Source: Winogradskyella psychrotolerans RS-3
GTDB lineage: Bacteria; Bacteroidota; Bacteroidia; Flavobacteriales; Flavobacteriaceae
NCBI RefSeq assembly: GCF_000427335.1
Contig: NZ_ATMR01000124.1
Coordinates: 152,861 to 216,860 of the forward strand
Length of the DNA stretch: 64,000 bases
Direction: 5' to 3'
Shown here: positions 17,979 to 26,427 of the stretch, piece by piece
Layout of the letters: the number at the start of each line of letters is the position of its first letter
How positions within the stretch are numbered: position 1 is the stretch's first letter
Notes under the pieces: generated by a model
The model's input: the letters and a program-made list of their open reading frames with translations, nothing else
Database searches by the model: none
Told to the model about the DNA's origin: nothing
Program-made: the position numbers and the translations under genes

Positions 17979-19814
17979 TTACTGATAGCCCTCAGCTTGT
18001 AATGTGAACAATTCAGCATACAAAGCTTGGTTTTTTATGAGCTCTTCGTGTGTGCCTATTTCTAATGCTTTTCCATGTTCTAAAACTAAAATTCTATCTG
18101 CTTGCCGAACCGTACTAAATCTGTGCGAAATAATAATACTGGTCTTGCCCTCTGTTAGACCTATAAATCGCTCAAATACTTCGCTTTCTGCTCTGGCATC
18201 TAAGGCTGATGTTGGTTCATCTAAAATCATCACTTCAGCATTTTTCATGTAGGCTCTTGCCAAAGCTACTTTTTGCCATTGCCCACCAGATAATTCTTGT
18301 CCGTTAGCAAAACGTTTTCCCAATTGTTGATTGTAGCCATGTTTTAATTCGGAGACAACCTCGTTGGCTAAACTTAATTCAGCGGCATTTTCAATTTTAT
18401 TTTGGTTGTCTAGTTCATTAATATTTCCAATAGCTATATTTTCTTTCACGGTAAATTCATATCTAAAGAAATCCTGAAAAATAACTCCGAAATATTCTTG
18501 ATATTCCGCCATATTAAAACGGTTAATATTAATGCCATCTAATAGTATTTCGCCAGAAGTGGGCTCATAAAAACGTAAGAGCAATTTTATTAAAGTGGTT
18601 TTTCCGGCTCCATTTTGCCCTACGAATGCTAGTTTTTCACCTGCCTTAAGATTAAATGTAATGCCTTTTAAAATTTCTAGTTCAGAATTTGGATAGGCAA
18701 AACGAACGTCTTTAATCTCAAAACCTTTAGTGATTTTCTTCGGTAGCGGAATGTCTTCTTTTACTTTTGAAACAATGGAAATATCTATAAAATCGAAATA
18801 ATCCTTTAGGTATAAAGCACTTTCAGAAATACGTGTGAACTTTGAAAAGAAATCTTGAAGGTTTCGCATTAAGCGGTTAAACGAACCTGATAAAAAAGTT
18901 AATTCACCAAGAGTAATCGATCCAGAAAGCACGCGATAAATAATAAACACATAAGCGCCATAATAACTCATGGAGCCTAAAACATTAAATAAAAATCCTA
19001 ATGCAGAACGCTTTATAGCTAATTTTTTATTGAGTTGATAATATTCTTCGGATAGATTTTTAAAACGATTTACCACAAAATCTGTTAAACCAAAAAGCTT
19101 AATTTCTTTTGCTGTTTTATCGTTTGCTCCTATAAATCTTAAATAATCTAACTCGCGTCGTTCTGAAGTCCAGCTTCTTGCTAAAGAATATTGTTGCTGA
19201 CTAAAGCGAACTTCGTTTATAAATGAAGGAATAATACTTAGTACCAACAGAATAATTAAATAAGGCTCAAAGTAAATTAAACCAGCTACAAGTGTTGCAA
19301 TAGAAATAGCGCTTTGTGCTTGTCCAAGAACATTAGACATTAAGCCAACACGACCATTGGTTTGTGTTCTGGCACGTTCTAGTTTATCATAAAACTCGGA
19401 ATCTTCTAATAAACTAATATTAATCTGATTGGTTTTTTTAATGATAGTTATCGATGTAGTAATACTATATTCATCGCCAAGCAAACCATCGGTTAAAGAA
19501 ATGGCTCTACTTATTAAATCAGAAAGAATAATTAAAGCAAACTCAACAGCAACATACGTCCAAAGTGAATTATAGTCAGGTACATCTAATGAAATTTGTA
19601 ATATAATTTCATCTATAATTAGTTTCCCAATCCATAAAATGACAACAGGAAGTAAGGCACCAATGAGTCTACAGAATGCAGATAATATGAAAAGACTTTT
19701 GTTAACTCTCCAAATTTCTTTAAAAAATCTAGGGATATAAACTAAAGCATTAAATGATGATTTAATACTGGTTTTTTTATCGTCTTTTAAAGAGTTTGGA
19801 CTGCGTCTTGGCAT
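17979..19814 (-). CDS. ABC transporter, fused permease and ATPase (exporter type)
   Basis: A 611-residue half-transporter. About residues 1-340 carry six membrane helices (for example LFILSAFCRLIGALLPVVIL), and residues about 365-605 form the ATPase. It has Walker A GQNGAGKTTLIKLL, signature LSGGQWQKVALARA, Walker B VMILDEPTSALD and the switch His in IIISHRFSTV. It would work as a homodimer exporting a lipid, peptide or drug; the substrate is not evident. It sits between sufT and DUF2480 with gaps of only 13 and 18 bases, so it is co-transcribed with the suf genes, which is not the standard order and looks like an insertion into that operon. Confidence 0.92.
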   Translation of the reverse strand: MPRRSPNSLKDDKKTSIKSSFNALVYIPRFFKEIWRVNKSLFILSAFCRLIGALLPVVILWIGKLIIDEIILQISLDVPDYNSLWTYVAVEFALIILSDLISRAISLTDGLLGDEYSITTSITIIKKTNQINISLLEDSEFYDKLERARTQTNGRVGLMSNVLGQAQSAISIATLVAGLIYFEPYLIILLVLSIIPSFINEVRFSQQQYSLARSWTSERRELDYLRFIGANDKTAKEIKLFGLTDFVVNRFKNLSEEYYQLNKKLAIKRSALGFLFNVLGSMSYYGAYVFIIYRVLSGSITLGELTFLSGSFNRLMRNLQDFFSKFTRISESALYLKDYFDFIDISIVSKVKEDIPLPKKITKGFEIKDVRFAYPNSELEILKGITFNLKAGEKLAFVGQNGAGKTTLIKLLLRFYEPTSGEILLDGININRFNMAEYQEYFGVIFQDFFRYEFTVKENIAIGNINELDNQNKIENAAELSLANEVVSELKHGYNQQLGKRFANGQELSGGQWQKVALARAYMKNAEVMILDEPTSALDARAESEVFERFIGLTEGKTSIIISHRFSTVRQADRILVLEHGKALEIGTHEELIKNQALYAELFTLQAEGYQ

Positions 19815-19827
19815 GTATTCCTTTTAA

Positions 19828-20154
19828 TTAAAGCATCCCAAGCTCTAACTTAGCTTCTTCGCTCATAAGTTCTTGTGACCAAGGTGGATCGAAAGTAATC
19901 TCTACTTCAGCATCTTTAACTTCATTAATGGACTTCACTTTTTCTTCAACCTCTAAAGGTAAAGTTTCAGCTACCGGACAATTTGGTGTTGTTAATGTCA
20001 TTAAGATTTTAACCTCAAAATCTTCGTTTACAAAAACGTCATAGATTAATCCTAGTTCGTAGATGTCAACTGGGATTTCTGGATCGTAAATAGTTTTTAT
20101 AACTCTTAGGATTTTTTCTCCTAATGCTGCTGTATCTATAGTTGGTTTGCTCAT
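19828..20154 (-). CDS. sufT: SufT-like DUF59/MIP18 family Fe-S assembly protein
   Basis: A 108-residue single-domain MIP18/DUF59 protein. The family fold is seen as LGEKILRVIKTIYDPEIPVDIYELGLIY (in part: YDPEIPVDIYELGLIY), then TLTTPNCPVAETLP with the conserved Cys, and a C-terminal FDPPWSQELMSEEAK, the usual DPPWs.d.ms...r pattern. Homologues (SufT, PaaD) help Fe-S cluster maturation or delivery. It lies 72 bases after sufE, in the flavobacterial suf cluster. Confident family assignment. Confidence 0.92.
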   Translation of the reverse strand: MSKPTIDTAALGEKILRVIKTIYDPEIPVDIYELGLIYDVFVNEDFEVKILMTLTTPNCPVAETLPLEVEEKVKSINEVKDAEVEITFDPPWSQELMSEEAKLELGML

Positions 20155-20226
20155 GTCTTTGAATTTGTGCGTTTATAATTTTAATTGTTCTGGGTTAGTT
20201 TTTAACTTTTAAACAAAAAAGATAAA

Positions 20227-20649
20227 CTAGTTTAATTGTGTTTGGTATGCAATAGCATACAATTTTAATTGTTTTATCATACTAACCAAGCCGTTTGCTC
20301 TAGTAGGTGATAAGTGTTCTTTTAGTCCGATTTTATCAATAAAATCGGTGTTAGCTTCAAGAATGTCTTTTGGATGCTGATTAGAAAATACTCTAATTAA
20401 TATCGCTATAATACCTTTAGTTATAATGGCATCGCTATCTGCAGTAAAGTTCACTTTGTCATCTTCCATATTGGCGTGAACCCAAACTTTACTCTGGCAA
20501 CCTTTTATAATATTATCTTCAGTCTTATATTTTTCGTCTATTATTGGTAAGTCCTTACCTAAATCTATCATGTATTGGTAGCGTTCCTCCCAATCTTCAA
20601 ACATAGCGAACTCATCAATAATTTCGTTTTGTACGTCTTCAATAGTCAT
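20227..20649 (-). CDS. sufE: Cysteine desulfuration protein SufE
   Basis: A 140-residue SufE protein, which accepts persulfide sulfur from SufS and passes it to the SufBCD scaffold. The acceptor Cys lies in IIKGCQSKVWVH (about residue 50), the canonical motif. The N-terminus (EIIDEFAMFEDWEERYQYMIDLG) matches the family; only part need be quoted: DWEERYQYMIDLG. Late residues LSPTRANGLVSMI also fit. A minus-strand TAATTTTG at 20667-20674 may be a -7 element 18 bases upstream, allowing some independent transcription. It is separated from sufS by the META-domain lipoprotein gene. Confidence 0.95.
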   Translation of the reverse strand: MTIEDVQNEIIDEFAMFEDWEERYQYMIDLGKDLPIIDEKYKTEDNIIKGCQSKVWVHANMEDDKVNFTADSDAIITKGIIAILIRVFSNQHPKDILEANTDFIDKIGLKEHLSPTRANGLVSMIKQLKLYAIAYQTQLN

Positions 20650-20682
20650 AGTCTCATCCTTTTGTGCAAAATTACAAAATCG

Positions 20683-21510
20683 CTACTGTTTTACGGTGTT
20701 TTCTTTAATGGATAACACTTTATTAACTAAAGCTTCAATGGCTTTTGGAGGATTGCCATGGTCAAATGTCGGAGTCATATATTCAATATCACCTATTTGT
20801 AACGCTAAAGTGGCGTGTGCAGCTCCATCATGCTGGTGATTTTGAGAAGGTGGTGTTAGTTTTAATAGGCCTTCTAAATCTGTAGCATCTATTAAACTTT
20901 TAAGTTCATTCCACTGAGTAGCGTCAATGTTATAATTTTTAATGTTTTGAAGACTTCGATCTTCGGAAATAGCGATTTTATTTTTCGAAATAAGAATGAA
21001 ATTAAAAAAACCTCTTGTTGAAGTTTGATATTTAACAGCCGTTATATAATTATCGTTAATCTCATCACTTTTTTTAGTTGTCTGAGCAGTACGGGTCGCT
21101 GTAATTAAAATCTTATCGTTTGCTAGAAGTGAAATCCCACCATTAGCATCTACGGAAAACGAATCTACTAAACTCAAAGATTTTAAAAAATACGCTTCAA
21201 TGGCCATAATGTTTTTAGAACATAATTTTTTAGTCGCTCCAATATCTCCAAATGTAATAGTATTATTTTCTGTTGAATAATTCCCGAAGAAACTATTGCA
21301 GCCGGCTGTTCCATTGACTTTATTTGAAGTTTCATCAAAAGTTATTTCGAGTTTGTTTAAAGTAATATCATTACCTTCTAATTGCGTTATATAATACGTT
21401 CCTGAAAGATGTTCTTGCATGGTTTTGCTGTTTTCAACAACGTCTGTATTCGATTTACATGAGCTTACAGTGATTAAAAGCGCGACTAAACTGAGTATAA
21501 ATTTCATCAT
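20683..21510 (-). CDS. META-domain lipoprotein
   Basis: A 275-residue predicted lipoprotein with the lipobox VSSC and the acylated Cys at residue 18. Residues about 35-140 match a META/HslJ domain: GTYYITQLEGNDITL, NGTAGCNSFFGNYS and ATKKLCSKNIMAIEAYFLKSL, with the family's GCN.f.G.y pattern. The C-terminal half (about 150-270) is a second domain that I do not recognise. META proteins are linked to stress or drug tolerance, with no known reaction. It lies inside the suf operon between sufS (42 bases upstream) and sufE (33 bases downstream). Start may be either of two adjacent ATGs (21510 or 21507). Confidence 0.82.
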   Translation of the reverse strand: MMKFILSLVALLITVSSCKSNTDVVENSKTMQEHLSGTYYITQLEGNDITLNKLEITFDETSNKVNGTAGCNSFFGNYSTENNTITFGDIGATKKLCSKNIMAIEAYFLKSLSLVDSFSVDANGGISLLANDKILITATRTAQTTKKSDEINDNYITAVKYQTSTRGFFNFILISKNKIAISEDRSLQNIKNYNIDATQWNELKSLIDATDLEGLLKLTPPSQNHQHDGAAHATLALQIGDIEYMTPTFDHGNPPKAIEALVNKVLSIKENTVKQ

Positions 21511-21552
21511 TTATAGTTTTTAAATAGGTAAATACACTTTTAATGCCAAAGT

Positions 21553-22767
21553 CTACGAGAGCATCATAATTGCTTTCTTTAAAGCCGTAATAAAAGCATC
21601 AATTTCTTCTTTTGTATTATAAAACATAAAAGACGCTCTAATGGTTCCTGGAATCTTGTAAAAGTCCATAATAGGTTGTGCGCAATGATGACCTGTTCGT
21701 ACAGCGATGCCCATTTTGTCTAGTATAGTCCCAATATCATACGGGTGAATAGATCCAACGTTAAATGAAATAACAGAGGTTTTCTCTTTTGCTGTGCCGT
21801 AAATTTTTAAACCTTCAATTTTTTGTAATTCTGCTGTCCCGTACTCTAACAATTCATTTTCGTATTCAGCGATATTTTCAAAACCAATAGCATTCATATA
21901 GTCTAAAGCCGCTCCGAAGGCAATGCCTCCGCAGATGTTTGGTGTACCAGCTTCAAATTTATGTGGTAGGCCAGCATAAGTCGTTTTTTCAAACGACACT
22001 TCTGCAATCATTTCTCCTCCTCCTTGGTAAGGTGGTAATTTGTTGAGCCATTCTTCCTTTCCATAAAGCATTCCAACACCTGTTGGTCCACAAATTTTGT
22101 GGGCAGAACATACGTAGAAATCAACATCTAATGCTTGCACGTCTGGTTTTAGGTGCGGGCAAGATTGTGCGCCATCAACTAAAACTGCTGCACCAACAGC
22201 ATGTGCTTTTTCTATAATATATTCAATTGGGTTTATGGTGCCTAAAGCATTTGAAATATGATTTACAAAAACCAGTTTTGTGTTTTTATTTAAAAGTGCC
22301 TCGTATTCTGAAAGGATTAATTCTCCATTTTCATTCATAGGAATGACTTTCAAACTAGCTCCTGTACGTTCACAAAGCATTTGCCATGGCACAATATTGC
22401 TATGGTGTTCCAAAGCAGAAACAATAATTTCATCACCTTTTTTTAAGAGTGAAGAAAAACCATTAGCAACTAAGTTAATGCTATGTGTGGTGCCAGAAGT
22501 GAAAATTATTTCATGACTGTTCTTGGCATTAAAATGCTTCTGGATTTTTAGACGTGCTTGCTCATAGGCATCGGTTGCTTCTTGGCTCAAGCTATGTACA
22601 CCTCGGTGAATATTAGCATTGTAATTACTATAATAATCTACGATAACATCAATCACTTGCTGAGGTGTTTGTGATGTTGCAGCATTATCGAAATATATGA
22701 GTTGTTTTCCGTTAACCTTACGGTTAAGGATAGGGAAGTCTTTTCTTATTTTTTGTACGTCTAACAT
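21553..22767 (-). CDS. sufS: Cysteine desulfurase SufS
   Basis: A 404-residue PLP enzyme that takes sulfur from cysteine for Fe-S assembly and leaves alanine. It begins MLDVQKIRKDFPIL, typical of SufS. The PLP-binding Lys is in VCSAHKICGPTGVG (about residue 225), the substrate-contact motif TSGTTHSINLVA is near 95, and the persulfide-forming Cys is in RTGHHCAQPIM (about 360). The RTGHHCAQP sequence marks it as group II (SufS) rather than IscS. It follows sufD after a 122-base gap that contains an inverted repeat. Confidence 0.96.
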   Translation of the reverse strand: MLDVQKIRKDFPILNRKVNGKQLIYFDNAATSQTPQQVIDVIVDYYSNYNANIHRGVHSLSQEATDAYEQARLKIQKHFNAKNSHEIIFTSGTTHSINLVANGFSSLLKKGDEIIVSALEHHSNIVPWQMLCERTGASLKVIPMNENGELILSEYEALLNKNTKLVFVNHISNALGTINPIEYIIEKAHAVGAAVLVDGAQSCPHLKPDVQALDVDFYVCSAHKICGPTGVGMLYGKEEWLNKLPPYQGGGEMIAEVSFEKTTYAGLPHKFEAGTPNICGGIAFGAALDYMNAIGFENIAEYENELLEYGTAELQKIEGLKIYGTAKEKTSVISFNVGSIHPYDIGTILDKMGIAVRTGHHCAQPIMDFYKIPGTIRASFMFYNTKEEIDAFITALKKAIMMLS

Positions 22768-22785
22768 GTGTTTCTTTTAAAGCTG

Positions 22786-22818
22786 AAACCTCAAAGGTTT
22801 TAAAAATCTTTGAGGTTT
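22786..22818. terminator. Hairpin in the sufD-sufS gap
   Basis: A perfect 11-bp inverted repeat, AAACCTCAAAG (22786-22796) and CTTTGAGGTTT (22808-22818), lies 18 bases before sufS. The T run is on the plus strand, where there is no gene to end; on the minus strand the T run is weak. It may be an mRNA processing or partial attenuation structure that sets the level of the sufS half of the operon. Confidence 0.5.
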
Positions 22819-22889
22819 TTTATATTAAAATTTCAAGTATAATTGGCCTAGTTAGATAATGAAACTCACTAGAAATATATATTTATACT

Positions 22890-24203
22890 TTATAAATCAA
22901 ACCCAATATTTACACCCAACTTATTCGCAATAATCTTTGTAATTCTATTCTTAATTTCTGGAATTTTCACAGAATCTAAAACGTTATTACTAAAGGCAAA
23001 CATTAATAAAGCGCGTGCTTCTTTTTCAGGAATTCCTCTAGAACGCAAATAAAACATTGCACTTTCATCTAGCTGACCAATGGTACAACCATGAGAACAT
23101 TTTACATCGTCTGCAAAAATTTCAAGTTGAGGTTTGGTATTTATGCTGGCTTTATCGCTAATTAAAATGTTATTATTTGCCTGAAATGCGTTGGTTTTCT
23201 GTGCTAATTTTTCAACGACAACTTTACCATTAAAAACACCTGTAGAGCTATCGTCAAAGATACCTTTGTAATCTTGGTGGCTCTCACAATTTGGTTCAAT
23301 ATGGTGTACTAACGTGTTGTGATCTACGTGTTGTTTATCTCCTATAATGGTAATACCTTTCATGGTAGAATCTATACGCTCTCCGTTTTGGTAAAACTCA
23401 AGGTTGTTTCTAATTAATTTTCCACCGAAAGAAAAGGTGTGCACTTTGGCTAAACTTTCCTGCTTCTGATTGATAAAAGTGTTGTCAATTAATGACGCAC
23501 TTTGTCTATCATTCTGAATTTTATAATAATCAACAATCGCACGTTTATTCGCGAAAATTTCTGTCACACTATTCGTTAAAACAGGGTTATCCGTTAAACT
23601 CTGATGACGCTCAATAATCTGAACATGCGAATTTTCATTCACTACAATCAAGTTACGCGGTTGCAACATTACGGCAGCTTCGTTTCCTGTTGAAAAATGA
23701 ATGATTTGAATCGGTTTTTCAACCACTTTATTCTTAGGGATATTGATGTACGCACCTTCCATTGAAAATGCTGTATTCAAAGAAGATAAGCCATCTTTTT
23801 TCGCAATTTTATTGAAATAATTATCAATAATTACTTTGTATTTAGGTTTGGTTAAAGCCGCAGACATTAAACAAACATCTAAACCATCATGCGTGGTTTG
23901 TGACAAGTGAGAGGCGTATTTTCCATCGATAAAGATGATTTTATACGCATCAATTTCATGAATAAAATATTTTTTTACGTCTTTAAATTCTATGTCATTG
24001 TCATGCTTAGGAAAAACACTATAATCGTGTTTTAAAATAGAATTCAATGATGTATATTTCCAATCTTCTTGACGCTTAGAAGGAAATCCTTCAGCTTCAA
24101 AAGTCTTTATAGCTTCAGTACGAATATCATGTACTGACGAGTGCACATCAACTGTGTCCTCAAATGCCATAAATGACGATACTAATTTTTCTTTTAAACT
24201 CAT
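22890..24203 (-). CDS. sufD: Fe-S cluster assembly protein SufD
   Basis: A 437-residue scaffold subunit of the SufBCD complex. The N-terminal helical part contains SKRQEDWKYTSLNSIL (about residues 39-54), typical of SufD, and the right-handed beta-helix core follows. The C-terminal region has DDVKCSHGCTIGQLDESAMFYLRSRGIP (in part: KCSHGCTIGQLDE and FYLRSRGI), a conserved SufB/SufD feature with the interface His. It lies 154 bases after sufC; the gap holds unusual repeats. Identity is secure. Confidence 0.96.
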   Translation of the reverse strand: MSLKEKLVSSFMAFEDTVDVHSSVHDIRTEAIKTFEAEGFPSKRQEDWKYTSLNSILKHDYSVFPKHDNDIEFKDVKKYFIHEIDAYKIIFIDGKYASHLSQTTHDGLDVCLMSAALTKPKYKVIIDNYFNKIAKKDGLSSLNTAFSMEGAYINIPKNKVVEKPIQIIHFSTGNEAAVMLQPRNLIVVNENSHVQIIERHQSLTDNPVLTNSVTEIFANKRAIVDYYKIQNDRQSASLIDNTFINQKQESLAKVHTFSFGGKLIRNNLEFYQNGERIDSTMKGITIIGDKQHVDHNTLVHHIEPNCESHQDYKGIFDDSSTGVFNGKVVVEKLAQKTNAFQANNNILISDKASINTKPQLEIFADDVKCSHGCTIGQLDESAMFYLRSRGIPEKEARALLMFAFSNNVLDSVKIPEIKNRITKIIANKLGVNIGFDL

Positions 24204-24210
24204 GTTTTTA

Positions 24211-24347
24211 AGTCTTCAGTAATAAGTCCTTCAGTCTTCAGTTGGCTTAATGGCAAACTATAATTCGAAGAATTAATACTTGATTTAATGTTTTTGCTAC
24301 AAATAGTCACATCTGAGTAAGTTGCTGCTTACTGAAGACTGACCACT
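24211..24347. repeat. TNNNCAG heptamer repeats in inverted arrangement
   Basis: The sufC-sufD gap is largely made of degenerate heptamers. On the minus strand, bases 24351 down to 24322 read TAGGCAG, TGGTCAG, TCTTCAG, TAAGCAG. On the plus strand, bases 24213-24241 read TCTTCAG, TAATAAG, then TCCTTCAG and TCTTCAG. The two blocks are inverted relative to each other and include a perfect 12-bp pair: TCAGTCTTCAGT at 24231-24242 and ACTGAAGACTGA at 24331-24342. This could fold into a long hairpin in the suf mRNA. Similar CAGT-rich intergenic repeats occur in other Bacteroidota to my recollection, but this should be checked. Confidence 0.7.
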
Positions 24348-24356
24348 GCCTACTAA

Positions 24357-25109
24357 TTATGCGTTAACCTCTTCTTTAATCCAATCATAACCTTTAGCTT
24401 CCAACTCGTGTGCTAATTCTTTTCCTCCTGATTTTACAATTTTACCGTTGAGTAATACATGTACAAAATCTGGAACGATATAATCTAATAAACGTTGGTA
24501 ATGCGTAATAACAATTACAGCGTTGTCTTTAGACTTTAATTTATTTACTCCATTGGCAACAATACGCAATGCATCAATATCTAAACCAGAATCCGTTTCA
24601 TCTAAGATGGCTAATTTTGGTTCTAACATTGCCATTTGAAAGATTTCGTTTCTTTTTTTCTCACCACCAGAAAACCCTTGGTTTAATGAACGTGATAAAA
24701 ATTTACGATCAATTTCTAAAAGTTCAGATTTTTCTCTGATCATTTTCAGCATATCTTTTGCTGGCATATCGTCTAAACCTTTAGCTTTACGAGTTTCGTT
24801 AATGGCCGTTTTTATAAAGTTAGTAACACTAACTCCTGGTATTTCAATTGGGTATTGAAAAGATAAAAACACACCTTTATGTGCACGCTCTTCAGCGGCT
24901 AATTCTTCGATGTCTTCGCCTTCTAAAAATATATTCCCTTCTGTAATTTCGTATTCTTCTTTACCAGCAATTACTGAGGCTAGTGTACTTTTACCTGAGC
25001 CGTTTGGACCCATTATAGCATGAACTTCTCCTGCTTTAACTTCGAGATTAATACCTTTTAAAATGGCTTTATCTTCTATACTTGCGTGTAAATTATTGAT
25101 CTTTAACAT
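24357..25109 (-). CDS. sufC: Fe-S cluster assembly ATPase SufC
   Basis: A 250-residue ABC-type ATPase that drives the SufB-SufD scaffold. Walker A is GPNGSGKSTLA (about 34-44), the signature is FSGGEKKRNEI (about 145-155), Walker B is LAILDETDSGLD, and the H-loop is VIVITHYQRLL. The SGGEKKR signature with ETDSGLD is characteristic of SufC. It starts 4 bases after the small lipoprotein gene upstream, which shows that the intervening lipoproteins are truly inside the operon. Confidence 0.97.
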   Translation of the reverse strand: MLKINNLHASIEDKAILKGINLEVKAGEVHAIMGPNGSGKSTLASVIAGKEEYEITEGNIFLEGEDIEELAAEERAHKGVFLSFQYPIEIPGVSVTNFIKTAINETRKAKGLDDMPAKDMLKMIREKSELLEIDRKFLSRSLNQGFSGGEKKRNEIFQMAMLEPKLAILDETDSGLDIDALRIVANGVNKLKSKDNAVIVITHYQRLLDYIVPDFVHVLLNGKIVKSGGKELAHELEAKGYDWIKEEVNA

Positions 25110-25113
25110 AGTC

Positions 25114-25524
25114 TTAATTTGCTAATTTTATAACATCTTCTTTATTTGGGTCTGGCGCTTCCACTTTAAGGATTTCTTTGATTTCTACTCTATATTGCCA
25201 GCCTTCTTCGTCTTTGTTTTTTTCGAATTTTCTAACTCTTATGGTTACAGGAACCATATCAGTATCTTCTTTTTTAAATGCTTTTGTTTGCGCATCTAAC
25301 TTGTGCATATTCTTATCAATTACAACACCATAAATTTCTGTTGATGTTTGTAAAACTGCCGCATCTGCGAAATACACAAAGTCTCCTTTTAGAGTTATAA
25401 ATCCATCATTTTGATCGAAGGATTTTGCACGATTTTCTTCAAGGTTAACGTCTTGTTTTGCTTCGTTTTTACAAGAAATAAATAGTGCAAGGCACATTAG
25501 TATTACGAATGAGTTTCTTAACAT
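25114..25524 (-). CDS. Small lipoprotein of unknown function in the suf operon
   Basis: A 136-residue predicted lipoprotein, with lipobox LFISC and the acylated Cys at residue 18. The rest is charged and predicted to be beta-rich (ITLKGDFVYFADAAVLQT, WQYRVEIKEILKVEAP), and I do not recognise the family. Its ATG overlaps the stop of the upstream metallo-hydrolase gene as TAATG, and sufC begins 4 bases after it, so translation of the three is probably coupled. The GDFVYFADAAVLQTSTEIYGV segment is suggestive of a small beta-barrel domain. No function is offered. Confidence 0.85.
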   Translation of the reverse strand: MLRNSFVILMCLALFISCKNEAKQDVNLEENRAKSFDQNDGFITLKGDFVYFADAAVLQTSTEIYGVVIDKNMHKLDAQTKAFKKEDTDMVPVTIRVRKFEKNKDEEGWQYRVEIKEILKVEAPDPNKEDVIKLAN

Positions 25525-26405
25525 TAGTCTAAATATTTTGGATATTTTGGTAATCGGTTAAAATCGTCGGCACTATGCTGAATATAAACATCGGCATTAG
25601 TTTCTTTTGCGAAAGCCTCAAAAAGGTCCATACTTTTTAGGGTGGCATCTACATCGTAGTTAAAACTTGGAACCCCTTTATTATCTCTATTTTCTTGAAA
25701 ATGATATAAATCACCTGCTAATAATATATTGCCAGCGTTTTCTAATTTTAAGAATAACGCCTGATGTCCAGGTGTATGCCCAGGCATGGATTTAATTATA
25801 ACCGTTCCATCACCAAAAACATCATATTCTCCATTAAGTTTTTTAACATTAGTTAAAGCGGCAATTGCAGCATAGTTATCACCTTGTTTTTGTTCTTCGC
25901 TAGTAATGAAATCGTATTCTGCGGTTTGGACTAACCAAGTAGCATCCGCAAATTTGGAAGCCGAACCAGAATGGTCAAAATGTGTGTGCGATAAGGCAAT
26001 AAAATCAAAATCCTCTGGTGTTAAATTCAACGCTTTAAGTTGAGAGACTACAGAATCCTTACGAGAGACTGTAAATGCTCCATCTGGAGTTGTAAATGGA
26101 TCTTGACCAACCAAACCTTCAGCTAAACCAGCATCCCAAAGCATTCGACCTTTTGGATGTTCAATAATATAAAAAGCATCAGCAAAAGTTTTTGATTGTC
26201 CTTGGTAGGTTGTGTCTTGAGAAAAAATCTCTAGCATGTTCACTTGTACTGTTCCTCCGTCTAGTGCATATAATTTTACACCTTCCTTTTGAGTTGCTTC
26301 AGCTTCTGCTTTGGCATCATTATAACCGTCTTTAACTCCGTCTTTGAAGTCTTTACACGATACAAATGCTAAAGCTAAGGTTAATATGAATAGTGTTTTT
26401 TTCAT
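25524..26405 (-). CDS. Metallo-beta-lactamase-fold lipoprotein (lactonase-like)
   Basis: A 293-residue predicted lipoprotein with lipobox FVSC and acylated Cys at residue 17. The metallo-beta-lactamase fold is clear: metal ligands in SHTHFDHSG (about 137-145), the later His in PGHTPGHQALF (about 208-218), the bridging Asp in LLAGDLYHF, and a C-terminal His in IQHSADDF. The arrangement resembles N-acyl-homoserine-lactonase-like hydrolases. An envelope-anchored hydrolase between sufB and sufC is unexpected; whether it is an AHL lactonase or acts on another ester or lactone cannot be decided. It overlaps the next gene by one base (TAATG). Confidence 0.88.
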   Translation of the reverse strand: MKKTLFILTLALAFVSCKDFKDGVKDGYNDAKAEAEATQKEGVKLYALDGGTVQVNMLEIFSQDTTYQGQSKTFADAFYIIEHPKGRMLWDAGLAEGLVGQDPFTTPDGAFTVSRKDSVVSQLKALNLTPEDFDFIALSHTHFDHSGSASKFADATWLVQTAEYDFITSEEQKQGDNYAAIAALTNVKKLNGEYDVFGDGTVIIKSMPGHTPGHQALFLKLENAGNILLAGDLYHFQENRDNKGVPSFNYDVDATLKSMDLFEAFAKETNADVYIQHSADDFNRLPKYPKYLD

Positions 26406-26427
26406 GCTTGAGAGCTATTTTTAGATG

